Shown piece by piece: positions 57,521-64,000 of a DNA stretch of 64,000 bases (positions are counted from its first letter, which is position 1; every line of letters starts with the position of its first letter). Below the pieces are notes generated by a model. The model was not told where the DNA came from, searched no databases, and was given only the letters and a program-made list of their open reading frames with translations. The position numbers and the translations under genes are program-made. Source of the stretch: Acidobacteriota bacterium (GTDB lineage Bacteria; Acidobacteriota; Terriglobia; Acidiferrales; UBA7541); contig JABCZN010000019.1 of the NCBI GenBank assembly GCA_013289665.1, forward strand, positions 31,781 through 95,780, written 5' to 3'.

Positions 57521-57742
57521 TTGTTTTGGGACCCACAGAGGGCAAGGTTACCCGCTTAGCGCACGTGCGTTCAGGACAACTCCATTCCGAAGGGTTCTTG
57601 CCGCCTTCGCTCCAAGGGGAATGATTTTGCCGAGGATTAGCGGCCAAGTGCCGTACTGGAACTCGATATCCGGTTACCGCGTTTTACCAGGACTTGATAA
57701 ATCTCCAGTCTTTAGCCGCGATGGTAGACTGTCGAAGAGCAA

Positions 57743-59137
57743 ATGGTCATTTCTCGCCAATCCATTAGTTTTCTGTCGATAACCGCACTGGTAATGCTGC
57801 TGGTTGGGGTTGTCGTTGTGCGTGGCCAGACGCGAGACGAAAGTTGGAAGCGGTGCGGGGAGAACGATCCAGACCGGGCCATCGAAGCATGCTCGGCGCT
57901 CATCGAGTCTGGCCAACTGTCGGGCCACGACCTGGCTAGGGCATTCTACAGCCGGGCTTCGGCTTACGCACGCAAAGGTGTTGATGATCGTGCCATTCAG
58001 GACTACGCTCAGACCCTGCGACTGATTCCAAGCTTCGCCAACGCGTTCTATGGCCGCGGCTGGGCATACGCGCACGAAGGTGATTACGACCACGCGATTC
58101 AGGATTTCGATCAAGCACTCAGACTGAATCCAAATCTTTCCGATGCTTTACGTGAACGAGGAATTGCCTATACGCATAAGAATGATTACGACCTTGCTAT
58201 TCGAGACTACGATCACGCGCTGCGGGTGAATCATGGCGATGCCATCGCATTCTACGACCGCGGCGCGGCGTACGGCCACAAGCGCGATTATAACCACGCC
58301 ATTCAAGACTACGATCAGGCGCTACAGCTGAATCCAAGCTTTACCGAAGCGTTCTACGGCCGGGGCTCGGCGTACGCGCACAAGGGTGATTACGACCACG
58401 CCATTCAAGACTTCGATCAGGCGCTACGGCTGAATCCGAGTCTTGTCAATGCGGTCTACAGTCGCGGAGTGGCATACGCAGATAAGGGTGACTATGATCG
58501 AGCTATTGCGGACTTCGATCAGGCCCTGCAACTTACGCCCAACGATGCCGATCCGTTCTACAGGCGCGGCGTGGCGTACAAGCATAAAGGCGATTTTGAC
58601 CGTGCCATTCGGGATTTCGACCAGGCGATACGGCTGAATCCAAGCCTTGCCGATGCCTACATCACGCGCGGCAACGCTTACGATCTGAAGCGCGATTACG
58701 ACCGCGCTATTCAGGACTTTGATCAGGCTCTGCGCCTCAACCCAAGTTCTGCTGACGCGTTTTATAACCGGGCGCGGGTTTACGAGTACAAGGGTGATTT
58801 TGACCGCGCGATTCCGGACTACGATCAAGCGCTGAGGCTAAAGCCCAGCGATGCCGATGCATTCTATGGCCGCGGCTTTGCGTACTCGCACAATCGTGAT
58901 TATGACCGTGCAATCCAAGATTATGACCAAGCGCTCAGAATCAATCCGAGCTATTCCGCTGCGTTTTACAACCGGAGCAAGGCATACGCGCAAAGGGGTG
59001 ATTATCTCCTTGCGATTGCCGACCGCGGCCGTTTCGTCTGGCTGAAATTTGGCATATTAGGCGTTACGATCCGGCTGTGCATCCTTACCATCGCGATCGC
59101 GTTGGCTTTCGGATTCAAGCGGTTTCGCTCTAACTGA
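57743..59137 (+). CDS. Membrane-anchored tetratricopeptide-repeat protein
   Basis: 464 residues. An N-terminal hydrophobic segment (ISFLSITALVMLLVGVVVVRG) acts as signal or anchor. Then come ten complete 34-residue TPR units (about 66-405, consensus AFYGRGxAYAHKGDYDHAIQ then DFDQALRLNPS) and a partial eleventh, preceded by a half repeat (DRAIEACSALIESG). A second transmembrane segment ends the protein (FGILGVTIRLCILTIAIALA). Known: TPR arrays bind other proteins and scaffold complexes. Inferred: the array faces the periplasm with both ends in the membrane. The underlying DNA is a 102-bp tandem repeat. It is cargo of the tRNA-Lys element; its partner is not obvious. Confidence 0.85.
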   Translation: MVISRQSISFLSITALVMLLVGVVVVRGQTRDESWKRCGENDPDRAIEACSALIESGQLSGHDLARAFYSRASAYARKGVDDRAIQDYAQTLRLIPSFANAFYGRGWAYAHEGDYDHAIQDFDQALRLNPNLSDALRERGIAYTHKNDYDLAIRDYDHALRVNHGDAIAFYDRGAAYGHKRDYNHAIQDYDQALQLNPSFTEAFYGRGSAYAHKGDYDHAIQDFDQALRLNPSLVNAVYSRGVAYADKGDYDRAIADFDQALQLTPNDADPFYRRGVAYKHKGDFDRAIRDFDQAIRLNPSLADAYITRGNAYDLKRDYDRAIQDFDQALRLNPSSADAFYNRARVYEYKGDFDRAIPDYDQALRLKPSDADAFYGRGFAYSHNRDYDRAIQDYDQALRINPSYSAAFYNRSKAYAQRGDYLLAIADRGRFVWLKFGILGVTIRLCILTIAIALAFGFKRFRSN

Positions 59138-59695
59138 TTAGTCTTAGCGCTGTATCGGAAGCGCGAGTCAGCGGGTTGCGGACACGAGCAAGGTGGGATG
59201 GCGCGGCTTTCGATACAGCGACTTGACGGAAGCCGCTCGGGTTGCGGCGGACGCGGGTGTTATGCAATTCAATTGAGGAAGAGTAGGTTTGGCGGCGTCC
59301 CGGGGAGGCGCAGAAAAGCACAGCACCCAACCGGGAGAGAAGAAGAGTTGCTGACAGCTCAAATGTGGTGCGGTAAGGATGGCCTTGGGGAGTGGGGAAA
59401 GGGATTGGTTGGACAAGAAGGCACAAAGAGAGGCAGCGAGCTTCTCACGCGTTGCCTTTGCTCCTTGTTTCAGCCGAATAGAATCTAGTTATAAAATTTC
59501 GCCTGTGGCAGTGGGTCCTCGCTGGGCGGTATCTCTTTCATAATGTCCGAAACCCTGCGAGCGAACTCCAGAGTGATCGGCAGCAATTCTCGCGGTTATC
59601 GAATGCCACTGCGTTCGATAAGAGCCTGACTGCGAACGCGGGCCGTGCAATACCGAGGCTTCTGATACGCATGTTGTGGTATCGCCTAAACCGCT
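59138..59695. other. Gap between TPR and nuclease-NTPase genes
   Basis: About 560 bases between two convergent genes. Open frames of up to 98 codons on both strands lack starts and recognisable content. No hairpin with a T run was found. I see nothing assignable here. Confidence 0.4.
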
Positions 59696-62600
59696 TTAAC
59701 GTTGCGCGTCTTCCCACTCTCTGTGTAACTGGGCGTATTTAAGGGCTGATTCGTGTTCGACCTGGGCCCATTGACGAATTCGTTTCAACGGATGAGACAA
59801 GAACTTGAGTGCCGCAGCCGCTTCTGTCTCATGCACCGCTACCGCATCCCCTCTGTATAGTTGGAAAGAATGGACACCGGCGCAAAACTCTGCAAATACA
59901 CGTTCATCGTTTTCAAATGTTGACAACACCCATGCCGTCAATTCTGGAACGACAGGATTTCCTTTGTTGTCAAGCGTGGGAGTTGGAAGGTGACGCGCAA
60001 TTCGCTGGGCACCGATTGGTCCCACTTTTTTGAGCCAATCGATCACGGTCCCTACAGGTAGGACTTGGAACACGGGAAATTTAGATACGAAGAAGTTAAG
60101 GCCGGTTTTTTCGTCGAGCATGATGGAACCGACCTCCGACATAACTTGGTCGGGATATTGCTTAGCCCAAGCGGACAAGAGGTTTGAGGCTTCATTCGAG
60201 ATATCGAAGTTCCCACCCACTACTGCTGTGCAAGCTAGTCTGATAGCTAGGTTGGGATTGTTCGGAGCCGCGAATTCCAAACACCTGGCCCACCAAAATA
60301 CTTCCTGCCGACCAGGGTGCGCTGTAAAGGCAGTCAATGCTTTCCAAAACAGCTCGGGATCCGCATTTATGATGTTGATCAGCTCCCCTGCATGCAATCT
60401 CGCCCCCAAAAAATCCATTAAGGTATTGGAGCAAAACTCTTCGCCAGCATCGACATGAGGGAGCAAAATTCTTACCGCAATCAAGACTTGTGTATCACTC
60501 ACGTGATTTCGTCCAACCCAGTGCGTAAAGCTTCGTAAGTAGTAAGCAGGTAATCGGCCTGATTTAATCAAGCGCACCGTTCTATCGAATACGTTAACTC
60601 GCTCTCCTCCTGCTAATGCCAGCTGAAACGCAAAAGCGGGATTTTCCGACTCCCAGTGATCCAGTTGCACGCCTATGGGGTCGACTTCGACGCCCGACCG
60701 AGACAGTAAACCAGCCACATAACCTCTGGCTAGGCCAGTGTCCCGATTCACAGAGCGACTTAATATTTTGTCCAGAAACCTTTCACTCTTTTCGGTGGCA
60801 CCTATCACATAGCCTAGATTGAAAGCACTGATGGCATCTGGGGATGTGAGCCAATCAAATTCAGCATCGAAGAGGTTATCATTTGAATTTAATTCCTCCG
60901 CCAACTGTCTCAGTGACGATTCCCACTCACTTTCTCTCCCGAAGTGATCCCATTGCCTGCTTCCAACGACTTCCACCAGCCTTGAATGAAGAGAGTGGGG
61001 TTGTAACTCTTTGATCCACGACTCCATCTTTTTTGCGTAATCCTCGTCCACCTTTCTGCCGTCTGGAGTTTTAGCCCATGCCAAAAACTGTTTTAGTCTA
61101 CTGACTAGCACAGCGCGGTCATCTTCAGTAAGTGGCGATTGGGCAACAATGGGTCTGAGTTCATCGAGCCAACCTTGACGCGTAAGCCATTCAATATCGT
61201 GGAGAAATACCTCCTTCGCTTTTTGTGCTAATGAAAGGACTCTGTGTCTGCTGGCGTCCTCGATGAACTTGAGGGCAGCTATCACGTGATCACGAATGTC
61301 TTTGCGTTCTGGGCGCCATTCGGGGGGGACCATCCGTCCGGCAACAACGGGCGGCCCGACCAAGCGTCCGCCCTGAAAATCTAGGATGGAACCTACTGCC
61401 CCAACCAGAAGCTCTATGGATTCCTCAGAGGCGCTATCGAGCCTGCTTTGAAGAATTGTTAGGCGGTTCTCAATGGGCATGGCAGTTCCTGACAGCTGCA
61501 TTTTGAAGAGTTGCTGCCAGATATGTGTTGCGTTGTTTCCAAGGTCAGGCTCACACTCATGCACTGCGAGTACGTATAAAATCCGTTCGCAATCCGAGAA
61601 GTATTCTCTGAATTGAACAAACTGCTCTGCCAGCCAAACGAGTTGACGCCGTGGTCCCCATGATCCTGTCCAGGGATCGCGCGAAAACCGACTACCAACA
61701 CCCAATTCGTCCGGGTTAGCGGATTCAACAACCTGCCTCAAGACGGGTAAGTATGTTACCGGGTCCGTTTCAATCAGTTTGATAAATCTACTAACCAAAT
61801 GGAGGTCGGCCAAGTCTCGTGACGTAAAAGAATCGGCGAATCGGCGAAAAAATGTATGTACAATTTTCCGCACCTCCGCGCTTCGTCCTTCGGAAACTCG
61901 CTCAAGAAAAGACTCTTGAATTTGTTCCGGGATGCTGCGCAAGAAGGCATCTGGGTCACGTTCAGCCCATCGTCTCCACGCGGCCTCAAAAGCAATGATG
62001 GCGATTAATTCCGGAGTCACGCGGTAATACAGCTCACCCCGCTCCACGAATCCCGGAGCGTCCTTGATCTCCCCCAGGTTCTGCTCAACTTCCTTACGGT
62101 CTAGCCCCGTGAGCTGGCAGATCATATCTAACTCAGTCGGGGATTCGCCCTTTCTCTTGACACGCTTTAGAAGAGCGACTGCCTCAACAGCCTGCATTCG
62201 TTCTTTGGTTTGTAATCGATCTTGATAATATTCTTCGAGTTTTTCAGCGATAGGGCCAAAATGTCCGACTTGCGCTATCGTCTCGTCATAGTAACAGCAC
62301 ATATCCGCAGCTACTCGGATGAACCCTTCTGACAAATGCGCGTATGCTCGGATGCGGTCGAGTGCGATCTGTGGAAAATTGTCGGCAAGAATTTTCTGCA
62401 GCTCCACATAACTCGGTTTAGTAACTATCAACTCGGGTGCTGCGCTGCCGGGCCGTTGTGTACTGTTGTCGATGCATATGCATCTTATGCGACCTTTACA
62501 CGAAGAGAGAGTGGCTGAGAGCTTCACGCGGGTAGCAAGTGAGCACTCATCCGCCACAAGAACTGCGTGGGCTTTTTGATCGTTCACCAGGAAGTTGGCA

Positions 62601-63382
62601 AGCGTTTTGGCCTGTTCCTCATCGTTCAAATAAATCACCATCGTTTGAGAGCCGGAGCGACTTCGCAGGGATTCAAACACGGTTCTGCTTTTGCCAACCC
62701 CCGACTGCCCATGTAATGCCAACACAACTTCGGCCGGCTGTTTTGCGAAATCCGTGTAATCCAGAATCGTGGCCTTCATCGGCTCGAAACCACCACCGGG
62801 AACAAAGTTTCGCGTGACTCGCGTCATCATTTGCTCCCATTGCCCAAAAAGGATGCAAACGCCTGCCAAGCCAGGGCGGTATTGCAGTACCAAAGCAGGA
62901 AACGTGTTCGCTAATTCAGTTATTTCCTTGACGCCCAAAACCTTCGGTTCAGGAGCCGAAGGGTTTATCTTTAAGACGGCCGCCGTAAGGGACTTCTCTA
63001 GTGAATCGCGTTTTTCGGGGGTTAGATGGTCACAGACGCAAATTCTGTAGGCGTGGCCAGATTCAATGCACGAACGTGCATAGGACTTATTAGTTTCCTT
63101 GGGCATGTCCCCCGAAGTGACGTTCGCTTCATCCGATGCTTTGAATTGCCATATGCTCTTCGTCTCGAAGTACCCAGAACTGTCTCCGTTGACAGGGCGA
63201 GCAACCCGCTCATCCACTCCACCGTCTTTCGCATCCGTCCGAGCTGTCATAAATATCTCAGATTGCGGTACTCCTTGTGCCCAGCAGGTTGCCCGGATCA
63301 CCTCATCGCAGAACTCCGCAAAGTCTGCTCCACCCGGCTTTCGAAACAATTCAATGATTTCGAGTTCTTTCAAGCGCCACAT
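59696..63382 (-). CDS. Large nuclease-NTPase protein (PD-(D/E)xK-like N-domain, P-loop, long C-terminal region)
   Basis: 1228 residues from ATG at 63382. The frame continues 222 bases upstream but that part reads as non-coding. N-domain (about 1-150): D53-GGV-D57 and W78-QF-K81 form a PD-(D/E)xK-type nuclease motif as in Mrr/Cap4-like enzymes. Then a P-loop NTPase: Walker A GQSGVGKS (225-232), Walker B VLVADE (274-279). The C-terminal 800-odd residues are mainly helical and have no named domain; they look like a sensor or repeat region of the STAND type. No transmembrane segment. Known: N-terminal nuclease plus STAND-like ATPase plus long C-terminal sensor is the plan of Avs-type and related bacterial immune proteins. 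Inferred: a candidate defence effector activated by an invader signal. No partner protein is adjacent. Confidence 0.75.
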   Translation of the reverse strand: MWRLKELEIIELFRKPGGADFAEFCDEVIRATCWAQGVPQSEIFMTARTDAKDGGVDERVARPVNGDSSGYFETKSIWQFKASDEANVTSGDMPKETNKSYARSCIESGHAYRICVCDHLTPEKRDSLEKSLTAAVLKINPSAPEPKVLGVKEITELANTFPALVLQYRPGLAGVCILFGQWEQMMTRVTRNFVPGGGFEPMKATILDYTDFAKQPAEVVLALHGQSGVGKSRTVFESLRSRSGSQTMVIYLNDEEQAKTLANFLVNDQKAHAVLVADECSLATRVKLSATLSSCKGRIRCICIDNSTQRPGSAAPELIVTKPSYVELQKILADNFPQIALDRIRAYAHLSEGFIRVAADMCCYYDETIAQVGHFGPIAEKLEEYYQDRLQTKERMQAVEAVALLKRVKRKGESPTELDMICQLTGLDRKEVEQNLGEIKDAPGFVERGELYYRVTPELIAIIAFEAAWRRWAERDPDAFLRSIPEQIQESFLERVSEGRSAEVRKIVHTFFRRFADSFTSRDLADLHLVSRFIKLIETDPVTYLPVLRQVVESANPDELGVGSRFSRDPWTGSWGPRRQLVWLAEQFVQFREYFSDCERILYVLAVHECEPDLGNNATHIWQQLFKMQLSGTAMPIENRLTILQSRLDSASEESIELLVGAVGSILDFQGGRLVGPPVVAGRMVPPEWRPERKDIRDHVIAALKFIEDASRHRVLSLAQKAKEVFLHDIEWLTRQGWLDELRPIVAQSPLTEDDRAVLVSRLKQFLAWAKTPDGRKVDEDYAKKMESWIKELQPHSLHSRLVEVVGSRQWDHFGRESEWESSLRQLAEELNSNDNLFDAEFDWLTSPDAISAFNLGYVIGATEKSERFLDKILSRSVNRDTGLARGYVAGLLSRSGVEVDPIGVQLDHWESENPAFAFQLALAGGERVNVFDRTVRLIKSGRLPAYYLRSFTHWVGRNHVSDTQVLIAVRILLPHVDAGEEFCSNTLMDFLGARLHAGELINIINADPELFWKALTAFTAHPGRQEVFWWARCLEFAAPNNPNLAIRLACTAVVGGNFDISNEASNLLSAWAKQYPDQVMSEVGSIMLDEKTGLNFFVSKFPVFQVLPVGTVIDWLKKVGPIGAQRIARHLPTPTLDNKGNPVVPELTAWVLSTFENDERVFAEFCAGVHSFQLYRGDAVAVHETEAAAALKFLSHPLKRIRQWAQVEHESALKYAQLHREWEDAQR

Positions 63383-63725
63383 AACTAGGTAATACCTCGC
63401 AGCTACTATGAACGGCTTTTCAGAAACGTCAAGCCAAACCGGTCCGCTCCGCGAAACAGCCGTATGTATGTCGCGGCGATTGAGGACGAAGTGGCGGACG
63501 CGAGCCGATAGCCAAAACAGTCTTTGCCATCTGTGACACAGTGCTGACGCAAGACCATCAGGTGACGCACTTGCGCAATCTGTTTTCGGAAACGCTCTTA
63601 CCACTTTGCGTTACTGGATTGGTAACATCTGTGGTAACAACTACGCCCAAAACTGCCCATTACTGACATTCCCGAAACCAGGAAACCGCTTGAAACATTG
63701 AGTATTTAGTGTTTCGGGAGGCAAA
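63383..63725. other. Right end of the element: possible integrase arm sites
   Basis: Contains TTGGTAACATC at 63619-63629 (also at 53877-53887 near the left end) and a second TGGTAACA at 63632-63639. An inverted repeat TCCCGAAAC (63670-63678) / GTTTCGGGA (63711-63719) lies next to the right attachment site. These are candidate arm-type binding sites or a regulatory or end structure. The 63383-63604 part is the untranslated upstream extension of the nuclease gene and presumably carries its promoter. Confidence 0.45.
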
Positions 63726-63762
63726 CAACGGGTTGGAGGTTCGAGTCCTCCCCGGTTCACCA
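63726..63762 (+). other. Attachment site, right boundary (attR)
   Basis: A 37-base exact copy of the 3' end of tRNA-Lys at 53798-53834. The left copy restores the complete tRNA, so the element inserted downstream of the gene. Confidence 0.92.
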
Positions 63763-64000
63763 CTTCTTTCAGCAACTTACGGCATTTCTCATTCTGACTC
63801 TTTTAGACGATGTAGCGGGAATTGTAGCGGGTGGCTGTCTTTTCTGAGCGTTTCCTGCCGCGTACCGTCCCATGCACTAACCGAAGTTCGTCACTGAACT
63901 GTATTTTTTGATTTTTTCGCAGGTAGTTCGCCGGGAAGTTCTTACCGGTCAACAACGCACGCTCTGAAAGTCGATGTAGTGAAAACCTACCCCCTTGTTT
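63763..64000. other. Sequence right of the element
   Basis: About 240 bases, no gene supported. A minus-strand stretch reads NAQKRQPPATIPATSSKR, with a stop codon upstream in the same frame, which weakly resembles the tail of some integrases. This could be a relic of another element in the same site, but the evidence is thin. Confidence 0.25.

Larger units (their letters stand above)
53798..63762. mobile_element. Integrated genetic element of about 9.9 kb in tRNA-Lys
   Basis: Perfect 37-bp direct repeats flank a block containing a tyrosine integrase next to one end, a phage-type replication initiator, a tandem repeat array, a TPR membrane protein and a large nuclease-NTPase. The sequence at 60-63 kb is visibly less GC-rich than the chromosome on the left. 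No capsid, coat, Zot-like, terminase, relaxase or type IV secretion gene is seen, so it is not a self-sufficient phage or conjugative element; it could be a satellite, a mobilisable element or an integrative plasmid. Both borders lie in the window, so it is complete. Confidence 0.9.

Noticed and set aside
57950..59000. 102-bp repeats as a non-coding tandem array
   Set aside because: The period is exactly 34 codons and encodes regular TPR units.
59130..59488. Two overlapping frames of 96-98 codons between the TPR and nuclease genes
   Set aside because: They lie on opposite strands over the same DNA, and neither has a ribosome site or recognisable content.
63383..63604. N-terminal extension of the nuclease-NTPase to 1302 residues
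   Set aside because: The 74 extra residues have no conserved character and the ATG at 63382 starts a compact domain; the extension more likely contains the promoter.

Overview
The window reads as a chromosomal segment of an Acidobacteriota bacterium. The basis is the gene families, not a database search: an Oar-like TonB-dependent receptor with an N-terminal carboxypeptidase-regulatory domain, adjacent DUF3300 and DUF2950 proteins, an MtrB/PioB-like porin beside a decaheme cytochrome, a BON lipoprotein, and GC-rich DNA throughout, with a visibly more AT-rich stretch near 60-63 kb.

Layout. 1-7.8 kb: a truncated Tat-exported M24 peptidase, a BON lipoprotein, the TonB-dependent receptor and a small membrane-anchored protein. 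8.0-20.1 kb: a signalling block with two tandem paralogues (conserved N-domain, Gly-rich linker, HEAT-like region, degenerate PilZ domain), a membrane sensor diguanylate cyclase, a VOC-SpoIIE phosphatase fusion and an exported SH3 protein. 20.3-32.2 kb: housekeeping genes secA, mrp, a gamma carbonic anhydrase-like gene, hisS, aspS, mutL, fabI and cmk, with a tiny Cys-rich gene on the opposite strand. 32.3-40.9 kb, minus strand: tig, clpP, clpX, lon and rho, then an EAL-HDOD protein; tig is preceded by a good sigma70-type promoter. 41.4-53.6 kb: DUF3300, DUF2950, an SGNH hydrolase, the MtrB/decaheme pair, a small exported repeat protein, a Rieske oxygenase, tRNA-Leu(UAG), a DUF3891 protein and a DHH phosphoesterase.

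53.8-63.8 kb: a complete integrated element of about 9.9 kb in the 3' end of tRNA-Lys(CUU), bounded by perfect 37-bp direct repeats. It carries a tyrosine integrase with a fused excisionase-like HTH, a replication initiator resembling the phage gene II/X family, a three-unit repeat array built around alternating-CG palindromes and rich in CACGTG sites, a membrane-anchored TPR protein, and a 1228-residue protein joining a PD-(D/E)xK-type nuclease to a P-loop NTPase and a long C-terminal region. This element, and the large nuclease-NTPase as a candidate anti-phage or inter-element defence gene, is the best candidate for an undescribed system. The repeat array is the least explained sequence in the window.

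The c-di-GMP theme recurs: two PilZ-like proteins, one GGDEF protein with an intact inhibitory site and one degenerate EAL-HDOD protein. The decaheme-porin pair suggests electron transfer across the outer membrane. All functions are inferred from motifs and context; no similarity search was possible.
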